From assembly GCA_947258375.1 (NCBI GenBank), contig CAMYIJ010000002.1:51666-115665 (forward strand): DNA of 64,000 nucleotides, written 5' to 3'. Below, piece by piece: positions 38,026-48,293 of the stretch (positions are counted from its first letter, which is position 1; the number at the start of each line of letters is the position of its first letter). The notes under the pieces were generated by a model. It was not told the DNA's origin and did not search any database. It saw nothing but the letters and a program-made list of their open reading frames with translations. Position numbers and translations under genes: made by a program. The stretch comes from an uncultured Acidimicrobiaceae bacterium. GTDB lineage: Bacteria; Actinomycetota; Acidimicrobiia; Spongiisociales; UBA5794.

Positions 38026-38751
38026 ATGTCACCGCGCATGCTCGAAGCGATCGAACGGGTGTTGATGGCCGCGCTGGCGGTAATCCTGGCACTCGGCGTA
38101 TGGAACGCGTTCTTGCGCGTCATCGAGACGTCCGAAACCGGTGAAGTGCAGACGACGGCGGACCCGGCCGCCGCCGGCTCCGTCGTCTCGACCACGACCC
38201 GGGCGCCGATCGTCGTTCGAACAACCACGACGACGAGCGCCGCCCCGACAACGACCGCAGAGCGGGCATTCCCCTTCACCAACGGGCCGTGCCGGCAGAC
38301 GCAGCCGCCCACCTCGGGGTCGGTCACGTTGCTCCGGGTGTACTTCAACTGCGGCAACATCATCGAGCCATCGGGCACGACGTTTGTCTACCGAACTGTG
38401 CCGAGAACGCTGCAACGCCTGACCGAGACACTGAAGCAACTGGTGCAGGGCCCCACGGACGATGAGATCGCTCTCGGATTCGGCTCGTTCTTCTCGGCCG
38501 ACACGGCGGACGCTTTCCGCAGCGTCACGATCAAGGACGGCCGTGCCTTCATCGATTTCAACTCGATCACCATGCCGGAGGTCATCAAGTCCGAACAGGG
38601 CCGCCAGTTCTTCGTAATCAATATCGCTGCCAACGCACTGCAGTTCGAGTCCGTGACCTCGGTCGAAATCCGTCTGGAAGGAAGCTGCGAGGCATTCAGC
38701 GAGCTGGTCGGTTCCACCGGCTGCACGATCATCACGCAGGCTGACTTGTAG
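38026..38751 (+). CDS. Membrane-anchored GerMN-domain protein
   Basis: The 241-residue protein has a short cytoplasmic N-terminus, a membrane helix (VLMAALAVILALGVWNAFL), a Thr/Ala-rich extracytoplasmic linker (TTTRAPIVVRTTTTTSAAP), two cysteines framing CRQTQPPTSGSVTLLRVYFNC, then a GerMN domain with LVQGPTDDEIALGFGS, VTIKDGRAFIDFN and INIAANALQFESVTSVEI. GerMN domains occur in LpqB and spore GerM proteins of the envelope. Function here unknown. Start taken at ATG 38026. Confidence 0.82.
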   Translation: MSPRMLEAIERVLMAALAVILALGVWNAFLRVIETSETGEVQTTADPAAAGSVVSTTTRAPIVVRTTTTTSAAPTTTAERAFPFTNGPCRQTQPPTSGSVTLLRVYFNCGNIIEPSGTTFVYRTVPRTLQRLTETLKQLVQGPTDDEIALGFGSFFSADTADAFRSVTIKDGRAFIDFNSITMPEVIKSEQGRQFFVINIAANALQFESVTSVEIRLEGSCEAFSELVGSTGCTIITQADL

Positions 38752-38822
38752 GCGAGTGCGCCGCAGTACCAAGTAGCCAGGAAGTGAAGCTGTACAACAA
38801 CTAGCGAATGGGGAGGTACGGG

Positions 38823-40235
38823 ATGCGACTGCGCTTTGGCTTCGCACTCGGTGCGATCTCGTTCCTCCTCGCCGCGTGCACCACCACCGCGGCAACCACC
38901 AGCGCACCGACGACGGCCGCTCCCTCGACCAGAGCCCAGTCGAGTACTACACAAACCACCACGACGAGCGTGCGAACCTCGAGCCCAGCCACAACGACTC
39001 GACCCCCCGTATTGCCGGTGACACCTGATTTCACGAGTGGGTACCTGACCGTCGAACGTGGCTTCGTGACATGGCACGGCAGCGATGGGACTCAAGCCGT
39101 GATCGTCGAGCGTGGGCCGGCAGGCAGCGACATCGGGGGTGTCGCCTCCGACAACGACGGAGGTTTCTACGTCGCCGGCGGCGGATCGATCGTCCACTAT
39201 GCCGGTGTCGGCGCAACGGCCGAAGCCGTTCGAGCACATCCTGAGGGGACCGCAACAGCTACGAGCCGTTTGGTGTCGTGGCGTATCGGAGAAACCATCT
39301 CGATCACCCATTTCGGCGACTCCGACGCAGACTTCTACAGCGTGGTCGGGAATCGGGCCAGCGTCGATCCCGTACCACACGATGTCGTGGACGGCTCCGC
39401 CCTGTACTCCGTCGACGACCAGGGCACATTGCGGGCGACCCTGGCAAGTGAAGGGGGCGCGGTACGACTCCGAGTGGTTCGCGATACCGGGCGCGCGCTC
39501 GACTTCGGGACAGTCCTCGCCGACTTCCAGGTCTCCTCTGCCGCCGAACCTCACGTCCAGATTCACGACTTCTATGGAAGCCGCGTAATGCTGTCCCGAG
39601 CTACGTCGTCTGAGGCGCTCGCCCGCACGTATCTAGCCGTAGACCTTTCGTGTGACGCCGGGGTTTCCTGCGTGCAGAAGTCCCATGGCGTTCAGGGTGA
39701 CGCCGCACTCGCCGGGACCGGTGGACTCGAGCAGCCGTACAGCGATCGATGGGTGCCGCCGATGCCCGCCGAGTGCTTTCCGGCTGCGCTGCTGGTTCGT
39801 TTGGAGGACCAGCCCGACCTGCCTGAGCCAGTTGCGGAGACGAGACGCATGCTCGGCAGCTCAGTGGCGGCATGCGATATCGGGACCCTGGCCTTCCAAG
39901 CGGCCGCGGAAGCGACCGACCTCATCTACGGCCACGGCAACCCGCCCGGCCACCTCTTCGTCGACAACCCACCGTGGATCACAACCCTCGACCTACTTGG
40001 GACTCTCAGCCTGCCCTCCGGACTCGATACCAAGTCGAGTGGCAACGAGTTCTGGGTCTGGCCCGACATCGCTCATCTTTCAGAGGAAGACTTCGCGGCC
40101 ATGAGTCCCGCTCAACGAGAGCAGCTCGGAGAGGTCTACGGCCTTGACGTTGGCGAGGAGCCACCCTGGCCCGCCCCCTACGTCGAGATTGCCCCCGACG
40201 GCAGATGGCTCACATTCGGAATCTGGCTCTCCTGA
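38823..40235 (+). CDS. Large uncharacterised lipoprotein
   Basis: Family not recognised. The 470-residue protein begins with a lipoprotein signal (RFGFALGAISFLLAAC, lipobox Cys near residue 16-17), then a 45-residue Thr/Ser/Pro linker and a long extracytoplasmic part with propeller-like repeats (SDNDGGFYVAGGGSIVHYAG, SVDDQGTLRATLASEGGAV). A second region has a Cys pair (SCDAGVSCVQ) and further single Cys. ATG 38823 has GGGGAGG about seven bases upstream; the ATG at 38808 overlaps that site. Ends at the terminator 40266-40291. Confidence 0.72.
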   Translation: MRLRFGFALGAISFLLAACTTTAATTSAPTTAAPSTRAQSSTTQTTTTSVRTSSPATTTRPPVLPVTPDFTSGYLTVERGFVTWHGSDGTQAVIVERGPAGSDIGGVASDNDGGFYVAGGGSIVHYAGVGATAEAVRAHPEGTATATSRLVSWRIGETISITHFGDSDADFYSVVGNRASVDPVPHDVVDGSALYSVDDQGTLRATLASEGGAVRLRVVRDTGRALDFGTVLADFQVSSAAEPHVQIHDFYGSRVMLSRATSSEALARTYLAVDLSCDAGVSCVQKSHGVQGDAALAGTGGLEQPYSDRWVPPMPAECFPAALLVRLEDQPDLPEPVAETRRMLGSSVAACDIGTLAFQAAAEATDLIYGHGNPPGHLFVDNPPWITTLDLLGTLSLPSGLDTKSSGNEFWVWPDIAHLSEEDFAAMSPAQREQLGEVYGLDVGEEPPWPAPYVEIAPDGRWLTFGIWLS

Positions 40236-40265
40236 AACGAAGCCTCCAAACTCGCGCACACGCAG

Positions 40266-40291
40266 AAAGGGCGCCCCGAGGGGCGCCCTTT
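40266..40291. terminator. Bidirectional terminator between lipoprotein gene and groEL
   Basis: AAAGGGCGCCCC and GGGGCGCCCTTT form a 12-bp perfect stem. The A-run and T-run at its base serve both strands. Confidence 0.85.
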
Positions 40292-40299
40292 CGATTATG

Positions 40300-40327
40300 A
40301 GTACTGAGTACTGACTACTGAGTACTG
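40300..40327. repeat. Four tandem copies of the 7-bp repeat behind groEL
   Basis: Reads AGTACTG, AGTACTG, ACTACTG, AGTACTG on the plus strand (CAGTANN on the minus strand), five bases from the groEL stop. Confidence 0.8.
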
Positions 40328-40332
40328 CTTCT

Positions 40333-42272
<1,940 letters not shown>

Positions 42273-42293
42273 CCGACTCTCCTCCTTTTAGAA

Positions 42294-42320
42294 TTAGCAG
42301 TCGGTTCCTTTGACTGCCAG
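42294..42320. promoter_or_regulatory. CIRCE-like operator, promoter-distal copy
   Basis: TTAGCAGTC-N9-GACTGCCAG, 9-base arms with the fixed 9-base spacer; the right arm has two imperfect positions. Between promoter and groES ribosome site. Confidence 0.7.
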
Positions 42321-42350
42321 ACGATAGCACTCTCCCGGTCGGACTGCTAA
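42321..42350 (-). promoter_or_regulatory. groES promoter overlapping CIRCE
   Basis: On the minus strand TTAGCA (42350-42345), an 18-base spacer and TATCGT (42326-42321). The promoter core lies inside the second operator. Confidence 0.55.
42324..42350. promoter_or_regulatory. CIRCE operator, promoter-overlapping copy
   Basis: ATAGCACTC-N9-GACTGCTAA, close to consensus TTAGCACTC-N9-GAGTGCTAA. Bound by HrcA in species that have it. Confidence 0.8.
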
Positions 42351-42387
42351 ACCGCCGCATCGGCCGCGTCCGGCGATCGCGAAACGC

Positions 42388-42393
42388 TATGGT
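42388..42393 (+). promoter_or_regulatory. -10 box of the sugar-dehydrogenase gene
   Basis: TATGGT ends 6 bases before ATG 42400; leaderless arrangement. Confidence 0.5.
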
Positions 42394-42399
42394 CGGCCC

Positions 42400-43707
42400 A
42401 TGCGCTCGTACATCCATCGCTCAGCCTTGACCTTCGTATCTCTTGCCCTCGTGGCCGCGGCGTGCGGAGGGGACGACCCCGCCGCCGTGACCTCCACCGA
42501 TGACCCTGCAACTTCGTCGACCACGACCGCGAGTGACGCAGTCGCCGGAACGGACGCCCCCACGGACGCCCCCACCACCACCGACACCGGCGGCGAGACG
42601 ACATCGTCGGCAGGGCCGTCCACAACGATGGGCCCTCTGCTCGGGCTCGAGCTGGAACTGCTGGCCGACGGTCTGCGACAGCCGACAGCGCTGGCTTCCC
42701 CGCCCGGCGACGATCGTATCTTCATCGTGGAGCGCGGCGGCATCATCCAGATCTACGACCCGACAGACGGTGCAATCCTGGATGAACCGTTCATGTACAT
42801 TCCCGACCGAGTGACGGCCAACGGGATCGAGCAGGGATTGCTCGGCTTGGCATTCCACCCGGACTATGCCGAAAACGGCCGGTTCTTCATCTACCACAAC
42901 GATCGTGACGCCAAGCGCCAACTCGCCGAGTATGCGGTGCTGCCCAACGATCCCAACAAGGCGGACCTCGACAGCGGAGTCGTGCTGTTCGACCGGGAGC
43001 AACCCCCCGACTCGAGCGACATTCGTCACTACGGGGGCATGCTGATGTTCGGCCCCGACGGGTATCTGTACATCGCCTCGGGAGACGGCGCGGCCGGTCG
43101 GGTCACCGGCCAGAGCACAGACGACTACTTCGGGGCGATCCTGCGCATCGACGTCGACAGTGGCGATCCCTTTGGCATCCCGCCGGACAATCCCTACATA
43201 GACGGTGGTGGCGCCCCACCGGTGTGGGCGATCGGGCTCCGCAACCCATGGCGGTTCACCATCGATGGCGACCTGATGTATATCGCCGACGTTGGCCAGG
43301 CAGGCGTCGAGGAGATCGATGTGGTCGGCCTCGATGAGCCGGGGGCGAACTTCGGATGGTCAACCATGGAGGGCAGCAACTGTTACTCACCGAGCGACTG
43401 CGATCGCACCGGGCTCGTCCTGCCGGTTCATGAGATCCCCCATCCCGACAGTTGCTCGATCACCGGCGGCCACGTCTACCGCGGGGACTTGATTCCCGAG
43501 CTCGACGGCCATTACTTCTATGCCGACTGGTGTCTGGGCTGGGTTCGCAGCCTGCTCTACTCGGACGGCACCGTTTCGGACGTCCAGGACTGGTCAGACG
43601 ATCTATCTGAGGCGGGCAACGTCAACTCGTTCGGCATCGACGCCGGCGGCGAGTTGTACCTCGTCAACCACGATGGCCAGTTCTACGCCATCCGGGCTGT
43701 CCGTTAG
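42400..43707 (+). CDS. Lipoprotein PQQ-type sugar dehydrogenase (GSDH/sorbosone family)
   Basis: Six-bladed beta-propeller of the soluble glucose/L-sorbosone dehydrogenase family, often PQQ-dependent. The 435-residue protein has a lipoprotein signal (FVSLALVAAACGG), a Thr/Asp-rich linker to about residue 80, then LADGLRQPTALASPPGD, FIVERGGIIQIYD, GLLGLAFHPDYAENGRFFIY, LMFGPDGYLYIASGDGA, WAIGLRNPWRFTID, and four Cys in NCYSPSDCDRTG and DSCSITGGHVYRG. Whether it binds PQQ or only shares the fold is not provable here. Converges with the M50 gene, overlapping by 4 bases. Confidence 0.85.
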   Translation: MRSYIHRSALTFVSLALVAAACGGDDPAAVTSTDDPATSSTTTASDAVAGTDAPTDAPTTTDTGGETTSSAGPSTTMGPLLGLELELLADGLRQPTALASPPGDDRIFIVERGGIIQIYDPTDGAILDEPFMYIPDRVTANGIEQGLLGLAFHPDYAENGRFFIYHNDRDAKRQLAEYAVLPNDPNKADLDSGVVLFDREQPPDSSDIRHYGGMLMFGPDGYLYIASGDGAAGRVTGQSTDDYFGAILRIDVDSGDPFGIPPDNPYIDGGGAPPVWAIGLRNPWRFTIDGDLMYIADVGQAGVEEIDVVGLDEPGANFGWSTMEGSNCYSPSDCDRTGLVLPVHEIPHPDSCSITGGHVYRGDLIPELDGHYFYADWCLGWVRSLLYSDGTVSDVQDWSDDLSEAGNVNSFGIDAGGELYLVNHDGQFYAIRAVR

Positions 43708-44813
43708 CCGTTCGGGTCCTCGAACTCGAGGAGCTCTGCGATCTCGGCGTGGCCGATCAATCCAACCACCCGACCATCTGAGGTAGCCACGATGTGGCGC
43801 GCCGCCCCGGCCTCGCGCTGCAAAGCCTCGATGAGTGTTGTGTTGACGTCGACCACGTCCGCCGGCCCGATTCGAGTCATAGCCGCGGCAACGGCTGTCG
43901 TGCTCCGGACCTGCGCATCGATCCGATCCACCTCTAGCTGACCTAGGATCCCAACGATTCGGTCGTCGACCGAAACCACCAATGTTCGCAGCCGGGGCCC
44001 TATCTGGTACATGTCGATGGCATCCGAGAGGCTCATCGAGCCCGGCACAGACTCGGTGATCGGTCGCATCAGCTGGCCGACGCTGCGGCCCCGGGTAGCA
44101 CCTTCGAGGCGATGGGTGCGGGCCGCTGCCGCAGCCATCCGCATGAGGAACCAGCCGACCAGGATCACCCAGATCCCGAGCGCGGCTCCCGTGTTCAACA
44201 CCAGGAAGGCACCCGTCCCCACGAGAGCCAGCCCGGCAAACCTGCCCACCCGGAGGGCAGTTCCGGTCGCCCGATCCCGGCTCCCGGTGCGACGCCACAG
44301 AATCGCCCGCAGCACTCGTCCACCGTCGAGAGGCAGGCCCGGCATCAGGTTGAACACGGCCAGCACCAGGTTGGCAATCCCGACGAAACGCAACGCACCT
44401 TCGAGAGCGGCGACTCCAGACAGTACGCTGCTCGCGGCCAGGAGCGTACCGCCGAGAACTGCAGATGTGATGGGCCCGACGATCGCGACCGCCAGCTCCG
44501 TCTGGGGGGTCATCTCGCCGTCCTCGAGTTCCGACGCCCCGCCAAAGATCATCAAACGAATCTGCTTGACGGCGATGCCACGCCGCTGAGCGACCGCGGT
44601 GTGGCTCACCTCGTGAGCGAGAACGGTGCCGAGAAACAGAAGCCCGCCGACCGACGCTCCGATCAGAGCTTCAGTCGGTGAGGAGGCCGATTCGGGAAGT
44701 CGCAACTCGAGATAGATCACCCACGACAGCATGACGCCGAGAGCGATGAGTGACATGTCGCCGATGACGTCGACCCCGAGGATCCGGCCCATTCGAAACG
44801 GACGCATTGTCAA
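43704..44813 (-). CDS. Site-2-protease (M50) family metalloprotease with CBS pair
   Basis: Intramembrane zinc protease. The 369-residue protein has five or six membrane helices, the zinc motif HEVSH near residue 66-70, the second motif NLMPGLPLDGGRVL near 158, and a C-terminal CBS pair (SVGQLMRPITESVPG..., VAAAMTRIGPADVVDV). This is the SpoIVFB/Rip3-like membrane-plus-CBS class, whose CBS domains may sense nucleotides. TTG 44813 overlaps the tsaD stop as TTGA; ATG 44807 is an alternative. Substrate unknown; last gene of the t6A operon. Confidence 0.88.
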   Translation of the reverse strand: MTMRPFRMGRILGVDVIGDMSLIALGVMLSWVIYLELRLPESASSPTEALIGASVGGLLFLGTVLAHEVSHTAVAQRRGIAVKQIRLMIFGGASELEDGEMTPQTELAVAIVGPITSAVLGGTLLAASSVLSGVAALEGALRFVGIANLVLAVFNLMPGLPLDGGRVLRAILWRRTGSRDRATGTALRVGRFAGLALVGTGAFLVLNTGAALGIWVILVGWFLMRMAAAAARTHRLEGATRGRSVGQLMRPITESVPGSMSLSDAIDMYQIGPRLRTLVVSVDDRIVGILGQLEVDRIDAQVRSTTAVAAAMTRIGPADVVDVNTTLIEALQREAGAARHIVATSDGRVVGLIGHAEIAELLEFEDPNG

Positions 44814-45817
44814 TCGAGTCGCAGGCCGGGGTCCACGTCATCGAACCACGTGGCCTCATATCCGGCATCGAGCCGGAACCTGGCCGCGGCTGCGATCATG
44901 GCCCCGTTGTCGGTGCACAATGCCGGGGCCGGCACACACAGCTCAATGCCCGCCTCACCCGCCCGGGTCTCCATCGCAGCTCGCAGCCTCCGATTCGCCA
45001 GCACCCCGCCTCCGGCTGCGACAACCGGGACACCGGTCTCGGCAACTGCATTGAAGGTCTTGGCGACGAGCACGTCGACGATTGCCTCCTGCACCGAAGC
45101 GGCGACATCTTCGATGGGCGGCAGGTCGCCGGCAGCCTTGGCCTTCTGCAGATGGTTGACGACCGAGGTCTTGAGCCCAGAGAACGAGAAATCGAATGGC
45201 CGATCTGCCAGCGCTCGAGGAAATCGGACGGCGGCGGGATCCCCACCGTCCGAGGTCGTGTCGATGGCGGGACCACCGGGATAGCCAAGGCCCATGAAGC
45301 GGGCCAGCTTGTCGAAGGCCTCTCCGGCAGCATCGTCGATGGTGCCACCAAGCACCGAGTAGTCGCCCCAGTCGCGCATGTGGACGATCTGGCTGTGGCC
45401 CCCCGAGGCCAGCAGCACAACGGCAGGCGGCCGATAGTCCGGGTTCTCCAGCAGGGGGGCGAAGAGATGGCCCTCCATGTGATCGATCCCGATGAACGGC
45501 TTCTGCAGTCCCCAGGCCAGCGCTTTGCCAAAGGAGAACCCGACCATGAGCGACCCGACGAGACCGGGACCCCTGGTGGCGGCGACTGCGTCCAATTGAT
45601 CCGAGTGGACCCCGGCCTTGCGCAGCGCCATGTGGACCATGGGCCGGATCGCCTCGATGTGGGCCCGGGCCGCCACCTCGGGCACCACTCCCCCGAATCT
45701 GGAGTGCATATCGGTCTGGGTGGCCAGGACGGAGGACAGCACCTGATCGCCCTGGAGCACGGCGACGCCGGTCTCGTCGCAGCTGGTTTCGATGCCGAGG
45801 ATCATCCGCTCAGACAT
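44810..45817 (-). CDS. tsaD: tRNA N6-threonylcarbamoyladenosine synthase subunit TsaD
   Basis: Catalytic subunit transferring threonylcarbamoyl to A37 of ANN-decoding tRNAs with TsaB and TsaE. The 335-residue ASKHA protein has ILGIETSCDETGVAV, the metal-binding HIEAI...HMEGH histidines, LLASGGHSQI, FSGLKTSV and the phosphate loop VAAGGGVLANRRLR, ending with CTDNGAMIA. Overlaps rimI by 8 bases and the M50 gene by 4. Confidence 0.97.
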   Translation of the reverse strand: MSERMILGIETSCDETGVAVLQGDQVLSSVLATQTDMHSRFGGVVPEVAARAHIEAIRPMVHMALRKAGVHSDQLDAVAATRGPGLVGSLMVGFSFGKALAWGLQKPFIGIDHMEGHLFAPLLENPDYRPPAVVLLASGGHSQIVHMRDWGDYSVLGGTIDDAAGEAFDKLARFMGLGYPGGPAIDTTSDGGDPAAVRFPRALADRPFDFSFSGLKTSVVNHLQKAKAAGDLPPIEDVAASVQEAIVDVLVAKTFNAVAETGVPVVAAGGGVLANRRLRAAMETRAGEAGIELCVPAPALCTDNGAMIAAAARFRLDAGYEATWFDDVDPGLRLD

Positions 45818-46322
45818 GGCCGGCCGCCGTCAGATCGCTGCGCACACCCATGAGCCGAGATTGATAGTCGAGGCCGTTGATGTCGTTCGCCCACATGACG
45901 AGAGCATCTTCGTCGCGGTAGTAGTCCTTGCGAAGCCCCACCGGAGCGAACCCGAACTTCTGGTAGAGGCGTTGCGCCCCCTGGTTCGACATCCGCACCT
46001 CCAGGGTGATGTGATCTGCGCCGGACTCGATGGCGGCGGCAACGAGGTCCATCATGAGCCGCGTTCCAAGGCTGTGGCGGCGCGCCCGGGGTTCAACGGC
46101 CAGCGTCGTGATGTGGGCGTCGGATTCGACCACGAGGAGGCCTGCATACCCGACGATCCCCACACCGTCACGCTCGGCTACGAGGTAGCGCCGATTCTCC
46201 ATCGCCAACTCGTCATAGAAGACCCTTACGGACCATGGGCTGTCGTAGATCCGTTGCTCGAGCGTGGCGACGGCCGGAATGTCGTTTCGGGTCATCGGGC
46301 GAATGAAGGCAAACTCGCTCAT
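45810..46322 (-). CDS. rimI: Ribosomal protein S18-alanine N-acetyltransferase
   Basis: GNAT enzyme normally acetylating the N-terminal Ala of S18. The 170-residue protein has FIRPMTRNDIPAVATLEQR, the acetyl-CoA loop VEPRARRHSLGTRLM (R-x-x-x-G-variant) and LEVRMSNQGAQRLYQKFGF. Start at ATG 46322 (MSEFAF), which overlaps the tsaB stop as ATGA; ATG 46340 is upstream. The tsaB-rimI-tsaD order is the standard actinobacterial one. Confidence 0.92.
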   Translation of the reverse strand: MSEFAFIRPMTRNDIPAVATLEQRIYDSPWSVRVFYDELAMENRRYLVAERDGVGIVGYAGLLVVESDAHITTLAVEPRARRHSLGTRLMMDLVAAAIESGADHITLEVRMSNQGAQRLYQKFGFAPVGLRKDYYRDEDALVMWANDINGLDYQSRLMGVRSDLTAAGHV

Positions 46323-47035
46323 CCGGCGGCTCCCGGCCACAGGCCCTCTTCCCGGATGTCGGTCCAGTTGATCAGTGCATCGGGCTCCCGCATGTACAGC
46401 GGACGTACGTCCTCGGCACTGGCAAAACTGTCGCGGCCCGCCCTCATCTGGGCGATCTCGAGTATGACGTCCGCCGCCGGGAACCGGGGCCGGCCCACTT
46501 TGACGCGGTGCAATCCCTGAAAGACCCCGTCCGAAAGGGCACCGTGGTCACCGACTACAAGGGCGTCTTCGCCGCCGGCGTTGATGAGGGCAGCCAGCTT
46601 CTCAGGTGTGACCACTTCTGCGGGCCCGTCCTGGACCACTCCCCCGGGGACGGGCCGATAGCTCGCCGTGGCCACCTGGCCCCGCCGTACGTCGACAACC
46701 GGCCAGATGATGCGCCGCCCCGTTGCCGCCCGCAGGGCCAGCACATCGAGCGATGAAACGGTGACGATGGGCACGCCAACGGCCGCCGCCAGCGCCTGAG
46801 CGACGGCAATCCCGGCACGCAATCCGGTGAAGGGCCCCGGTCCGATATCGACGGCCACGAGCTCGAGATCGTCCCGCGCCCATCCAGCTCGATCGAAACA
46901 GAAGTCTATGGCAGGAACGAGGAACCCAACGTGGCCTTTGCTGGCCACACTGGCCGACATGGCCACCAGTTCGGCGCCTTCGCCGAGCGCCACGGAGGAA
47001 GCCGGGGTGGCGGTTTCGATGGCAAGGGTCTTCAA
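46319..47035 (-). CDS. tsaB: t6A synthesis scaffold protein TsaB
   Basis: Non-catalytic ASKHA partner of TsaD. The 238-residue protein has LAIETATPASSVAL, the signature DIGPGPFTGLRAGIAVAQAL and VVDVRRGQVATA. I prefer TTG 47035, which overlaps the tsaE stop (TTGA) and gives the usual short N-terminus; ATG 47068 would add 11 residues inside tsaE. Confidence 0.93.
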   Translation of the reverse strand: MKTLAIETATPASSVALGEGAELVAMSASVASKGHVGFLVPAIDFCFDRAGWARDDLELVAVDIGPGPFTGLRAGIAVAQALAAAVGVPIVTVSSLDVLALRAATGRRIIWPVVDVRRGQVATASYRPVPGGVVQDGPAEVVTPEKLAALINAGGEDALVVGDHGALSDGVFQGLHRVKVGRPRFPAADVILEIAQMRAGRDSFASAEDVRPLYMREPDALINWTDIREEGLWPGAAG

Positions 47036-47487
47036 GTCGTCAACTCCGCTAGACGTGCGATATCCCATTCTCCCTCACCTCGGAAGGTCACGGAGCGCAC
47101 ATCGTCATCTTGCATCGTGATGTCGATCGTGAGCACGTCCGGCGGGAGCGCGCGACGCACCGCGCTCCCCCATTCGATTGCGAGCACTCCGTCCGCGGAG
47201 GCCTCGACCAGCTCCAGGTCGGTGAACTCGGCGCTCGAGGCCAGGCGGTAGACGTCGACATGGGTCAGCGGAAGGATGCCGTCGTACTCGCGGACGACGA
47301 GGAAGGTCGGGCTTGTGACCTGCACGTCGACGCCGAGCGCCTGGGCGATACCGGATATGAGCAGTGTCTTGCCGGCACCCAGGGAACCATTGAGCAGAAG
47401 AATGTCGCCCGGCTTGAGAGTCGCGGCAAGCTTTCGGCCCAGTGATTCCATCTCGGCGGGCGTGCCAATCGATATTGGGGCCGTCAT
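47032..47487 (-). CDS. tsaE: t6A synthesis ATPase TsaE
   Basis: ATPase that resets the TsaBD complex. The 151-residue protein has the P-loop NGSLGAGKTLLISGIAQALG, the TSPTFLVVREYDG segment with LTHVDVYRL and the family end LAIEWGSAV. ATG 47487 overlaps the udg stop as ATGA; upstream frame is not TsaE-like. Confidence 0.95.
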   Translation of the reverse strand: MTAPISIGTPAEMESLGRKLAATLKPGDILLLNGSLGAGKTLLISGIAQALGVDVQVTSPTFLVVREYDGILPLTHVDVYRLASSAEFTDLELVEASADGVLAIEWGSAVRRALPPDVLTIDITMQDDDVRSVTFRGEGEWDIARLAELTT

Positions 47488-48188
47488 CGGAACAGTCCCA
47501 GCTGATCGAAGGTGGGCTTGGCGACGGCGATTGTCTCTGGAAGCGGCTCTGGTGGCGGCTCTGGTGGCGCTTCGGATGGCGTGGCCGGCTCCTCGATCTC
47601 GAGCCGGCCGGCCACGACGTCGGCAACCAGCCCAAAATCTGACCGCATGTCCTCGAGGACACGTGCGCTCCCCCGCAGGGCTGCCGCCGGGTGGAATGTC
47701 GGCACCAGGAACCGGCCCCACCACTCGTACGCGCGGCCCCGCAGCCTGGTTATCCCGTCGTCGGTGCGTAGCAGCAGCTTCGAAGAGAAGTTGCCGAGGG
47801 TGACGACGACCTTGGGATCGATCAGGCGCAACTGCTCGCGGAGGTAGCTCTTGCACGTGTCGATCTCGTCCTGCCGCGGATCCCGGTTTCCCGGCGGCCG
47901 GCACTTGACGACGTTGCCGATGTAGACGTTGTCCTCCCGGCGCAGGTCGATCTCACCGAGGAGTTGGTCCAACAGCTGACCCGACCGACCGACGAACGGC
48001 AGCCCCTGTTCGTCTTCGTGCTGGCCGGGGCCCTCGCCCACGATCATCAGGTCGGCATCGGGGTCGCCGTACCCGAACACAACGTTGGTGCGCCCCTCGC
48101 TGAGGCCGCATCGCACGCAAGTAGCAGCCTCGTCGGCCAGCGCCCGCAACTGGGATGCTCTCTCTTCGGGGGATGGCTCGTTGGTCAC
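47484..48188 (-). CDS. Family 4 uracil-DNA glycosylase
   Basis: Iron-sulfur uracil-DNA glycosylase of base-excision repair. The 234-residue protein has CVRCGLSEGRTNVVFG with two cluster Cys, the catalytic GEGPGQHEDEQGLPFVGRSG, NVVKCRPPGNRDP with the third Cys and a fourth in DTCKSYLREQL, then FHPAAALRG. A Pro/Glu-rich tail (SEAPPEPPPEPLPET) precedes the end. GTG 48188 (MTNEPSPEERASQL) chosen as the family-like start. Inserted between alr and tsaE, linked by ATGA overlap. Confidence 0.92.
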   Translation of the reverse strand: MTNEPSPEERASQLRALADEAATCVRCGLSEGRTNVVFGYGDPDADLMIVGEGPGQHEDEQGLPFVGRSGQLLDQLLGEIDLRREDNVYIGNVVKCRPPGNRDPRQDEIDTCKSYLREQLRLIDPKVVVTLGNFSSKLLLRTDDGITRLRGRAYEWWGRFLVPTFHPAAALRGSARVLEDMRSDFGLVADVVAGRLEIEEPATPSEAPPEPPPEPLPETIAVAKPTFDQLGLFR

Positions 48189-48293
48189 CGCGGCTGGTCC
48201 TGGTTTCGGCGGGCGCCGGCGGCGGGTCCGCCGGCAAGTGCGGCCCCATCGTATCTCGCCGAATGCGGGGTGAGGCACGTTGTGGGTTCGTCG

